Assembly: GCA_964036275.1 (NCBI GenBank)
Contig: CAXIWQ010000173.1
Span: 95,915-159,914, forward strand
From: Litoditis marina
Lineage: Eukaryota; Nematoda; Chromadorea; Rhabditida; Rhabditidae
Direction: 5' to 3'
Length of the DNA: 64,000 nucleotides
Position 1 is the stretch's first letter. Each line of letters starts with the position of its first letter. This document shows positions 32,226 to 43,559 of the stretch, one piece after another. Under the pieces are notes generated by a model that searched no databases, was not told the origin of the DNA, and saw nothing but the letters and a program-made list of their open reading frames with translations. Position numbers and translations under genes: made by a program.

Positions 32226-33054
32226 TCGAACTCGAATTAAGATTGTGTTGGAACTGTGTCTATTGAAGAATTAGTCTCATAGAAAGTTTACCCAATGAAT
32301 CTATCTGACGCAAACCCATCGGCTCTCCTCGTTTTTACGAAATTCATCAATATTGCGACAAACCTTATTGGCGGCGTTGTGAAACAACTCTGTACTATTG
32401 GAACGTTAAATCAAGAGAAAATGAATGAGAGATTATAGTCGCCGTTTTTCCCATAAAGACAGCAGAGGGTTCAATTGATTGAGCGATGCGGGGCGAGCGG
32501 TCATTGATTATCTGCTAGCAGATGAGAGAGTGTGTAGATCAATGATACGCAGACTGGCTGGCACTCGCCAAACGCCGCCCCATACAAAATCGATGGTACG
32601 GTGTCCACAACGGTTTGACGAAACCTATATATTTCCGTGAGAAAACTGTAAATTGGGTCAATTCACAATGAAAAGGTTTGAGTAATGAATGCTATGCTGA
32701 AATGAACCTTCAGAAACTCATAATCAAAATTGTTAACCCGTCTTTCTATACGAACTTGTATGAACGAACTGTCTCACTCAATCAGTGGTTTTGTCGAATT
32801 AGATTATAGCCTCTACGGTGAACCTCGTTCCGTAAGATATATGATTCACGAGGGTTGAGCTTTCAGGTGGGTATTAACGGAGCAACTATTCTATCAAAAT
32901 ATGTGAACTAGTCAAAAATGAATGAGATGTGTGATTCGGTGAAAATGGGGGAAGTGATGTATGATTCTGGGGGGTGGGAAAATAGATTTATCGCTGTATA
33001 TGGGATCTGCGAATTTGGGGGTATGCCATGCAAAAAGGGGGGAAGTATACTACT
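32226..33054. other. Outer part of the right arm without a supported gene
   Basis: Inverse of 16459-17289, with the 14-bp palindrome at 32510-32523 and G tracts near the end. A 63-codon frame beginning at 32918 runs out of the element into the satellite and is a boundary artefact. Confidence 0.55.
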
Positions 33055-33060
33055 ATCGTA
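33055..33060 (+). other. Target-site duplication, right copy (ATCGTA)
   Basis: ATCGTA directly follows the CTACT terminus and leads into TTTTGTGGCTGTGTGCC, the normal continuation of the satellite monomer. Removing the element and one duplication restores a standard monomer. Confidence 0.9.
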
Positions 33061-36000
33061 TTTTGTGGCTGTGTGCCACAGAATAGATAGTTGTATTGGG
33101 TTTTTCTAGCTGGGAGCAACATACTTGATAGCCATATAAACTTTTTTCTGTAGCTGCACGGCAAAGAGTCAATAACCGCGTTAATTTGTCTTTTGTGGCT
33201 GTGCGCCACAGAATAGATTGTCGTATCAGGTTTTTGTAGCTGGAGCAACAGACTTGATAGCCGTATGAACGTTTTTCTGTAGCTGCAAGGCAAAGAGGTA
33301 ATAACCGCGTTAATTTGTCTTTTGTGGCTGTGCGCCACAGGATATAAAGTCGTATTAGGTTTGTGTAGCCATGAGCAACAGACTTGATAGCCGTATAAAC
33401 TTTTTTCTGTAGCTGCAAGGCAAAGAGTCGATAACCGCGTTATATCGTATTTTGTGGCTGTGTGCCACAGAATAGATAGTTGTATTGGGTTTTTCTAGCT
33501 GGGAGCAACATACTTGATAGCCATATAAACTTTTTTCTGTAGCTGCACGGCAAAGAGTCAATAACCGCGTTAATTTGTCTTTTGTGGCTGTGCGCCACAG
33601 AATATAAAGTCGTATTAGGTTTTTGTAGCTGGGAGCAACAGACTTGATAGCCGTATAAACTTTTTTTCTGTAGCTGCAAGGCAAAGAGGTAATAACCGCG
33701 TTAATTTGTCTTTTGTGGCTGTGCGCCACAGAATATAAAGTCGTATTAGGTTTTTGTAGCTGGGAGCAACAGATTTGATAGCCGTATGAAATGTTCTCTG
33801 TAACTGCAAGGCAAAGAGTCAATAACCGCGTTAATTTGTATTTTGTGGCTGTGCGCTACAGAATATAAAGTCGTATTATGTTTTTGTAGTTGGAAGCAAC
33901 AGACTTGATAGCCGTATGATTTTTTTTGTAGCTGCAAGTCAAAATGTCAATAACCGCGTTAATTCGTCTTTGTGGCTGTGCGCCACAGAATAGATTGTCG
34001 TATCAGGTTTTTGTAGCTGGGAGCAACAGACTTGATAGCCGTATGAACTTTTTTCTGTAGCTGCAAGGCAAAGAAGTAATAACCGCGTTAATTTGTCTTT
34101 TGTGGCTGTGCGCCACAGAATATAAAGTCGTATTAGGTTTTTGTAGCTGGGAGCAACAGACTTGATAGCCGTATGAACTTTTTTCTGTAGCTGCAAGGCA
34201 AAGAGTCGATAACCGCGTTATATCGTATTTTGTGGCTGTGTGCCACAGAATAGATAGTTGTATTGGTTTTTCTAGCTGGGAGCAACATACTTGATAGCCA
34301 TATAAACTTTTTTCTGTAGCTGCACGGCAAAGAGTCAATAACCGCGTTAATTTGTCTTTTGTGGCTGTGCGCCACAGAATAGATTGTCGTATCAGGTTTT
34401 TGTAGCTGGGAGCAACAGACTTGATAGCCGTATGAACGTTTTTCTGTAGCTGCAAGGCAAAGAGGTAATAACCGCGTTAATTTGTCTTTTGTGGCTGTGC
34501 GCCACAGGATATAAAGTCGTATTAGGTTTGTGTAGCCATGAGCAACAGACTTGATAGCCGTATAAACTTTTTTCTGTAGCTGCAAGGCAAAGAGTCGATA
34601 ACCGCGTTATATCGTATTTTGTGGCTGTGTGCCACAGAATAGATAGTTGTATTGGGTTTTTCTAGCTGGGAGCAACATACTTGATAGCCATATAAACTTT
34701 TTTCTGTAGCTGCACGGCAAAGAGTCAATAACCGCGTTAATTTGTCTTTTGTGGCTGTGCGCCACAGAATATAAAGTCGTATTAGGTTTTTGTAGCTGGG
34801 AGCAACAGACTTGATAGCCGTATAAACTTTTTTTCTGTAGCTGCAAGGCAAAGAGGTAATAACCGCGTTAATTTGTCTTTTGTGGCTGTGCGCCACAGAA
34901 TATAAATTCGTATTAGGTTTTTGTAGCTGGGAGCAACAGATTTGATAGCCGTATGAAATGTTCTCTGTAACTGCAAGGCAAAGAGTCAATAACCGCGTTA
35001 ATTTGTATTTTGTGGCTGTGTGCTACAGAATATAAAGTCGTATTATGTTTTTGTAGTTGGAAGCAACAGACTTGATAGCCGTATGATTGTTTTTTGTAGC
35101 TGCAAGTCAAAATGTCAATAACCGCGTTAATTCGTCTTTGTGGCTGTGCGCCACAGAATAGATTGTCGTATCAGGTTTTTGTAGCTGGGAGCAACAGACT
35201 TGATAGCCGTATGAACTTTTTTCTGTAGTTGCAAGGCAAAGAGGTAATAACCGCGTTAATTTGTCTTTTGTGGCTGTGCGCCACAGAATATAAATTCGTA
35301 TTAGGTTTTTGTAGCTGGGAGCAACAGATTTGATAGCCGTATGAAATGTTCTCTGTAACTGCAAGGCAAAGAGTCAATAACCGCGTTAATTTGTATTTTG
35401 TGGCTGTGTGCTACAGAATATAAAGTCGTATTATGTTTTTGTAGTTGGAAGCAACAGACTTGATAGCCGTATGATTTTTTTTTGTAGCTGCAAGTCAAAA
35501 TGTCAATAACCGCGTTAATTCGTCTTTGTGGCTGTGCGCCACAGAATAGATTGTCGTATCAGGTTTTTGTAGCTGGGAGCAACAGACTTGATAGCCGTAT
35601 GAACTTTTTTCTGTAGCTGCAAGGCAAAGAGGTAATAACCGCGTTAATTTGTCTTTTGTGGCTGTGCGCCACAGGATATAAAGTCGTATTAGGTTTTTGT
35701 AGCCATGAGCAACAGACTTGATAGCCGTATAAACTTTTTTCTGTAGCTGCAAGGCAAAGAGTCGATAACCGCGTTATATCGTATTTTGTGGCTGTGTGCC
35801 ACAGAATAGATAGTTGTATTGGGTTTTTCTAGCTGGGAACAACATACTTGATAGCCATATGAACTTTTTTCTGTAGCTGCACGGCAAAGAGTCAATAACC
35901 GCGTTAATTTGTTTTTTGTGGCTGTGCGCCACAGAATATAAAGTCGTATTAGGTTTTTGTAGCTGGGAGCAACAGACTTGATAGCCGTATAAACTTTTTT

Positions 36001-36079
36001 TCTGTAGCTGCAAGGCAAAGAGGTAATAACCGCGTTAATTTGTCTTTTGTGGATGTGCGCCACAGAATATAAAGTCGTA

Positions 36080-39000
36080 TTAGGTTTTTGTAGCTGGGAG
36101 CAACAGACTTGATAGCCGTATGAACTTTTTTCTGTAGCTGCAAGGCAAAGAGTCGATAACCGCGTTATATCGTATTTTGTGGCTGTGTGCCACAGAATAG
36201 ATAGTTGTATTGGGTTTTTCTAGCTGGGAGCAACAGATTTGATAGCCGTATGAACTGTTCTCTGTAGCTGCAAGGCAAAGAGTCGATAACCGCGTTAATT
36301 CGTATTTTGTGGCTGTGCGCCACAGAATAGATAGTCGTATCAGGTTTTTGTAGCTGGGAGCAACATACTTGATAGCCGTATAACCTTTTTCCTGTAGCTG
36401 CACGGCAAAGAGTCAATAACCGCGTTAATTTGTCTTTTGTGGCTGTGCGCCACAGAATATAAAGTCGTATTAGGTTTTTGTAGCTGGGAGCAACAGACTT
36501 GATAGCCGTATGAACTTTTTTCTGTAGCTGCAAGGCAAAGAGGTAATAACCGCGTTAATTTGTCTTTTGTGGCTGTGCGCCACAGAATAGATTGTCGTAT
36601 CAGGTTTTTGTAGCTGGGAGCAACAGACTTGATAGCCGTATGAACTTTTTTCTGTAGCTGCAAGGCAAAGAGGTAATAACCGCGTTAATTTGTCTTTTGT
36701 GGCTGTGCGCCACAGAATATAAAGTCGTATTAGGTTTTTGTAGCTGGGAGCAACAGACTTGATAGCCGTATGAACTTTTTTCTGTAGCTGCACGGCAAAG
36801 AGTCAATAACCGCGTTAATTTGTCTTTTGTGGCTGTGCGCCACAGAATAGATTGTCGTATCAGGTTTTTGTAGCTGGGAGCAACAGACTTGAAAGCCGTA
36901 TGATTTTTTTCTGTAGCTGCAAGGCAAAGAGGTAATAACCGCGTTAATTTGTCTTTTGTGGCTGTGCGCCACAGGATATAAAGTCGTATTAGGTTTTTGT
37001 AGCCATGAGCAACAGACTTGATAGCCGTATAAACTTTTTTCTGTAGCTGCAAGGCAAAGAGTCGATAACCGCGTTATATCGTATTTTGTGGCTGTGTGCC
37101 ACAGAATAGATAGTTGTATTGGGTTTTTCTAGCTGGGAACAACATACTTGATAGCCATATAAACTTTTTTCTGTAGCTGCACTGCAAAGAGTCAATAACC
37201 GCGTTAATTTGTCTTTTGTGGCTGTGCGCCACAGAATATAAAGTCGTATTAGGTTTTTGTAGCTGGGAGCAACAGACTTGATAGCCATATGAACTTTTTT
37301 CTGTAGCTGCAAGGCAAAGAGTCGATACCGCGTTATATCGTATTTTGTGGCTGTGTGCCACAGAATAGATAGTTGTATTGGGTTTTTCTAGCTGGGAGCA
37401 ACAGATTTGATAGCCGTATGAACTGTTCTCTGTAGCTGCAAGGCAAAGAGTCGATAACCGCGTTAATTCGTATTTTGTGGCTGTGCGCCACAGAATAGAT
37501 AGTCGTATCAGGTTTTTGTAGCTGGGAGCAACATACTTGATAGCCGTATAACCTTTTTCCTGTAGCTGCACGGCAAAGAGTCAATAACCGCGTTAATTTG
37601 TCTTTTGTGGCTGTGCGCCACAGAATATAAAGTCGTATTAGGTTTTTGTAGCTGGGAGCAACAGACTTGATAGCCGTATAAACTTTTTTCTGTAGCTGCA
37701 AGGCAAAGAGTCGATAACCGCGTTATATCGTATTTTGTGGCTGTGTGCCACAGAATAGATAGTTGTATTGGGTTTTTCTAGCTGGGAACAACATACTTGA
37801 TAGCCATATAAACTTTTTTCTGTAGCTGCACGGCAAAGAGTCAATAACCGCGTTAATTTGTCTTTTGTGGCTGTGCGCCACAGAATATAAAGTCGTATTA
37901 GGTTTTTGTAGCTGGGAGCAACAGACTTGATAGCCGTATAAACTTTTTTTTCTGTAGCTGCAAGGCAAAGAGGTAATAACCGCGTTAATTTGTCTTTTGT
38001 GGCTGTGCGCCACAGAATATAAAGTCGTATTAGGTTTTTGTAGCTGGGAGCAACAGACTTGATAGCCGTATGAACTTTTTTCTGTAGCTGCAAGGCAAAG
38101 AGTCGATAACCGCGTTATATCGTATTTTGTGGCTGTGTGCCACAGAATAGATAGTTGTATTGGGTTTTTCTAGCTGGGAGCAACAGATTTGATAGCCGTA
38201 TGAACTGTTCTCTGTAGCTGCAAGGCAAAGAGTCGATAACCGCGTTAATTCGTATTTTGTGGCTGTGCGCCACAGAATAGATAGTCGTATCAGGTTTTTG
38301 TAGCTGGGAGCAACATACTTGATAGCCGTATAACCTTTTTCCTGTAGCTGCACGGCAAAGAGTCAATAACCGCGTTAATTTGTCTTTTGTGGCTGTGCGC
38401 CACAGAATATAAAGTCGTATTAGGTTTTTGTAGCTGGGAGCAACAGACTTGATAGCCGTATGAACTTTTTTCTGTAGCTGCAAGGCAAAGAGGTAATAAC
38501 CGCGTTAATTTGTCTTTTGTGGCTGTGCGCCACAGAATAGATTGTCGTATCAGGTTTTTGTAGCTGGGAGCAACAGACTTGATAGCCGTATGAACTTTTT
38601 TCTGTAGCTGCAAGGCAAAGAGGTAATAACCGCGTTAATTTGTCTTTTGTGGCTGTGCGCCACAGGATATAAAGTCGTATTAGGTTTTTGTAGCCATGAG
38701 CAACAGACTTGATAGCCGTATAAACTTTTTTCTGTAGCTGCAGGGCAAAGAGTAGATAACCGCGTTATATCGTATTTTGTGGCTGTGTGCCACAGAATAG
38801 ATAGTTGTATTGGGTTTTTCTAGCTGGGAGCAACATACTTGATAGCCATATAAACTTTTTTCTGTAGCTGCACGGCAAAGAGTCAATAACCGCGTTAATT
38901 TGTCTTTTGTGGCTGTGCGCCACAGAATATAAAGTCGTATTAGGTTTTTGTAGCTGGGAGCAACAGACTTGATAGCCGTATAAACTTTTTTTCTGTGGCT

Positions 39001-42000
39001 GCAAGGCAAAGAGGTAATAACCGCGTTAATTTGTCTTTTGTGGCTGTGCGCCACAGAATATAAAGTCGTATTAGGTTTTTGTAGCTGGGAGCAACAGACT
39101 TGATAGCCGTATAAACTTTTTTTCTGTGGCTGCAAGGCAAAGAGGTAATAACCGCGTTAATTTGTCTTTTGTGGCTGTGCGCCACAGAATATAAAGTCGT
39201 ATTAGGTTTTTGTAGCCATGAGCAACAGACTTGATAGCCGTATAAACTTTTTTCTGTAGCTGTAAGGCAAAGAGTCGATAACCGCGTTATATCGTATTTT
39301 GTGGCTGTGTGCCACAGAATAGATAGTTGTATTGGGTTTTTCTAGCTGGGAACAACATACTTGATAGCCATATAAACTTTTTTCTGTAGCTGCACGGCAA
39401 AGAGTCAATAACCGCGTTAATTTGTCTTTTGTGGCTGTGCGCCACAGAATATAAAGTCGTATTAGGTTTTTGTAGCTGGGAGCAACAGACTTGATAGCCA
39501 TATGAACTTTTTTCTGTAGCTGCAAGGCAAAGAGTCGATAACCGCGTTATATCGTATTTTGTGGCTGTGTGCCACAGAATAGATAGTTGTATTGGGTTTT
39601 TCTAGCTGGGAGCAACAGATTTGATAGCCGTATGAACTGTTCTCTGTAGCTGCAAGGCAAAGAGTCGATAACCGCGTTAATTCGTATTTTGTGGCTGTGC
39701 GCCACAGAATAGATAGTCGTATCAGGTTTTTGTAGCTGGGAGCAACATACTTGATAGCCGTATAACCTTTTTCCTGTAGCTGCACGGCAAAGAGTCAATA
39801 ACCGCGTTAATTTGTCTTTTGTGGCTGTGCGCCACAGAATATAAAGTCGTATTAGGTTTTTGTAGCTGGGAGCAACAGACTTGATAGCCGTATAAACTTT
39901 TTTTCTGTAGCTGCAAGGCAAAGAGTCGATAACCGCGTTATATCGTATTTTGTGGCTGTGTGCCACAGAATAGATAGTTGTATTGGGTTTTTCTAGCTGG
40001 GAACAACATACTTGATAGCCATATAAACTTTTTTCTGTAGCTGCACGGCAAAGAGTCAATAACCGCGTTAATTTGTCTTTTGTGGCTGTGCGCCACAGAA
40101 TATAAAGTCGTATTAGGTTTTTGTAGCTGGGAGCAACAGACTTGATAGCCGTATAAACTTTTTTTCTGTAGCTGCAAGGCAAAGAGGTAATAACCGCGTT
40201 AATTTGTCTTTTGTGGCTGTGCGCCACAGAATATAAAGTCGTATTAGGTTTTTGTAGCTGGGAGCAACAGACTTGATAGCCGTATAAACTTTTTTCTGTA
40301 GCTGCAAGGCAAAGAGTCGATAACCGCGTTATATCGTATTTTGTGGCTGTGTGCCACAGAATAGATAGTTGTATTGGGTTTTTCTAGCTGGGAACAACAT
40401 ACTTGATAGCCATATAAACTTTTTTCTGTAGCTGCACGGCAAAGAGTCAATAACCGCGTTAATTTGTCTTTTGTGGCTGTGCGCCACAGAATATAAAGTC
40501 GTATTAGGTTTTTGTAGCTGGGAGCAACAGACTTGATAGCCGTATAAACTTTTTTTCTGTAGCTGCAAGGCAAAGAGGTAATAACCGCGTTAATTTGTCT
40601 TTTGTGGCTGTGCGCCACAGAATATAAAGTCGTATTAGGTTTTTGTAGCTGGGAGCAACAGACTTGATAGCCGTATGAACTTTTTTCTGTAGCTGCAAGG
40701 CAAAGAGTCGATAACCGCGTTATATCGTATTTTGTGGCTGTGTGCCACAGAATAGATAGTTGTATTGGGTTTTTCTAGCTGGGAGCAACAGATTTGATAG
40801 CCGTATGAACTGTTCTCTGTAGCTGCAAGGCAAAGAGTCGATAACCGCGTTAATTCGTATTTTGTGGCTGTGCGCCACAGAATAGATAGTCGTATCAGGT
40901 TTTTGTAGCTGGGAGCAACATACTTGATAGCCGTATAACCTTTTTCCTGTAGCTGCACGGCAAAGAGTCAATAACCGCGTTAATTTGTCTTTTGTGGCTG
41001 TGCGCCACAGAATATAAAGTCGTATTAGGTTTTTGTAGCTGGGAGCAACAGACTTGATAGCCGTATGAACTTTTTTCTGTAGCTGCAAGGCAAAGAGGTA
41101 ATAACCGCGTTAATTTGTCTTTTGTGGCTGTGCGCCACAGAATAGATTGTCGTATCAGGTTTTTGTAGCTGGGAGCAACAGACTTGATAGCCGTATGAAC
41201 TTTTTTCTGTAGCTGCAAGGCAAAGAGGTAATAACCGCGTTAATTTGTCTTTTGTGGCTGTGCGCCACAGGATATAAAGTCGTATTAGGTTTTTGTAGCC
41301 ATGAGCAACAGACTTGATAGCCGTATAAACTTTTTTCTGTAGCTGCAAGGCAAAGAGTCGATAACCGCGTTATATCGTATTTTGTGGCTGTGTGCCACAG
41401 AATAGATAGTTGTATTGGTTTTTCTAGCTGGGAGCAACAGATTTGATAGCCGTATGAACTGTTTCTCTGTAGCTGCAAGGCAAAGAGTCGATAACCGCGT
41501 TAATTCGTATTTTGTGGCTGTGCGCCACAGAATAGATAGTCGTATCAGGTTTTTGTAGCTGGGAGCAACATACTTGATAGCCGTATAACCTTTTTCCTGT
41601 AGCTGCACGGCAAAGAGTCAATAACCGCGTTAATTTGTCTTTTGTGGCTGTGCGCCACAGAATATAAAGTCGTATTAGGTTTTTGTAGCTGGGAGCAACA
41701 GACTTGATAGCCGTATAAACTTTTTTTCTGTAGCTGCAAGGCAAAGAGTCGATAACCGCGTTATATCGTATTTTGTGGCTGTGTGCCACAGAATAGATAG
41801 TTGTATTGGGTTTTTCTAGCTGGGAACAACATACTTGATAGCCATATAAACTTTTTTCTGTAGCTGCACGGCAAAGAGTCAATAACCGCGTTAATTTGTC
41901 TTTTGTGGCTGTGCGCCACAGAATATAAAGTCGTATTAGGTTTTTGTAGCTGGGAGCAACAGACTTGATAGCCGTATAAACTTTTTTTCTGTAGCTGCAA

Positions 42001-42800
42001 GGCAAAGAGGTAATAACCGCGTTAATTTGTCTTTTGTGGCTGTGCGCCACAGAATATAAAGTCGTATTAGGTTTTTGTAGCTGGGAGCAACAGACTTGAT
42101 AGCCGTATGAACTTTTTTCTGTAGCTGCAAGGCAAAGAGTCGATAACCGCGTTATATCGTATTTTGTGGCTGTGTGCCACAGAATAGATAGTTGTATTGG
42201 GTTTTTCTAGCTGGGAGCAACAGATTTGATAGCCGTATGAACTGTTCTCTGTAGCTGCAAGGCAAAGAGTCGATAACCGCGTTAATTCGTATTTTGTGGC
42301 TGTGCGCCACAGAATAGATAGTCGTATCAGGTTTTTGTAGCTGGGAGCAACATACTTGATAGCCGTATAACCTTTTTCCTGTAGCTGCACGGCAAAGAGT
42401 CAATAACCGCGTTAATTTGTCTTTTGTGGCTGTGCGCCACAGAATATAAAGTCGTATTAGGTTTTTGTAGCTGGGAGCAACAGACTTGATAGCCGTATGA
42501 ACTTTTTTCTGTAGCTGCAAGGCAAAGAGGTAATAACCGCGTTAATTTGTCTTTTGTGGCTGTGCGCCACAGAATAGATTGTCGTATCAGGTTTTTGTAG
42601 CTGGGAGCAACAGACTTGATAGCCGTATGAACTTTTTTCTGTAGCTGCAAGGCAAAGAGGTAATAACCGCGTTAATTTGTCTTTTGTGGCTGTGCGCCAC
42701 AGGATATAAAGTCGTATTAGGTTTTTGTAGCCATGAGCAACAGACTTGATAGCCGTATAAACTTTTTTCTGTAGCTGCAAGGCAAAGAGTCGATAACCGC
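36080..42800. repeat. Higher-order repeat family of 11, 15 and 20 monomers
   Basis: A block beginning near 36080 recurs near 38030 (offset 1950 bp), near 40635 (2605 bp further) and near 42067 (1432 bp further). All four carry the adjacent pair of monomers with CAGATTTGATAGCC plus GAACTGTTCTCTG and then CATACTTG plus ACCTTTTTCCTG. Different spacings between copies show repeated unequal exchange rather than one event. Confidence 0.7.
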
Positions 42801-43559
42801 GTTATATCGTATTTTGTGGCTGTGTGCCACAGAATAGATAGTTGTATTGGGTTTTTCTAGCTGGGAGCAACATACTTGATAGCCATATAAACTTTTTTCT
42901 GTAGCTGCACGGCAAAGAGTCAATAACCGCGTTAATTTGTCTTTTGTGGCTGTGCGCCACAGAATATAAAGTCGTATTAGGTTTTTGTAGCTGGGAGCAA
43001 CAGACTTGATAGCCGTATAAACTTTTTTTCTGTGGCTGCAAGGCAAAGAGGTAATAACCGCGTTAATTTGTCTTTTGTGGCTGTGCGCCACAGAATATAA
43101 AGTCGTATTAGGTTTTTGTAGCTGGGAGCAACAGATTTGATAGCCGTATGAAATGTTCTCTGTAACTGCAAGGCAAAGAGTCAATAACCGCGTTAATTTG
43201 TATTTTGTGGCTGTGCGCCACAGAATATAAAGTCGTATTATGTTTTTGTAGTTGGAAGCAACAGACTTGATAGCCGTATGATTTTTTTTCTGTAGCTGCA
43301 AGTCAAAATGTCAATAACCGCGTTAATTCGTCTTTGTGGCTGTGCGCCACAGAATAGATTGTCGTATCAGGTTTTTGTAGCTGGGAGCAACAGACTTGAT
43401 AGCCGTATGAACTTTTTTCTGTAGCTGCAAGGCAAAGAGGTAATAACCGCGTTAATTTGTCTTTTGTGGCTGTGCGCCACAGGATATAAAGTCGTATTAG
43501 GTTTTTGTAGCCATGAGCAACAGACTTGATAGCCGTATAAACTATTTTCTGTAGCTGCA

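Larger units (their letters stand above)
16459..33054. mobile_element. 16.6-kb Polinton/Maverick-like giant foldback element
   Basis: The element interrupts one satellite monomer. Its ends are AGTAGTATACTTCCCCCC (16459-16476) and the exact inverse (33037-33054), and it is bounded by direct repeats of ATCGTA. An uninterrupted monomer of this type reads ATATCGTATTTTG, with ATCGTA once. Polinton/Maverick elements make 6-bp duplications, start with 5'-AG and are about 15-20 kb, so the ends fit that class. The interior does not: no DNA polymerase B, integrase, ATPase, protease or capsid frame is visible. It is almost entirely two inverted arms of about 6.4 kb. I infer a non-autonomous derivative mobilised in trans. 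Alternatives are another 6-bp-duplicating transposon family, or a large foldback transposon that gained Polinton-like ends by chance. Confidence 0.75.
22946..33054 (-). repeat. Right inverted-repeat arm, split by a 3.7-kb insertion
   Basis: This is the inverse of the left arm in two pieces, 22946-28243 and 31940-33054 (together 6413 bp), separated by foreign DNA at 28244-31939. The arm matches the left arm immediately on both sides of the insertion. Confidence 0.95.

Noticed and set aside
16459..33054. The palindrome as an assembly or foldback-read artefact
   Set aside because: Perfect target duplications, a unique 66-bp centre, arm-specific differences and a 3.7-kb insertion in only one arm are hard to explain by artefact. 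It is not excluded without spanning reads.
32918..33109. 63-codon frame at the right terminus
   Set aside because: It crosses from the element into the satellite; its glycine runs come from the G tracts.
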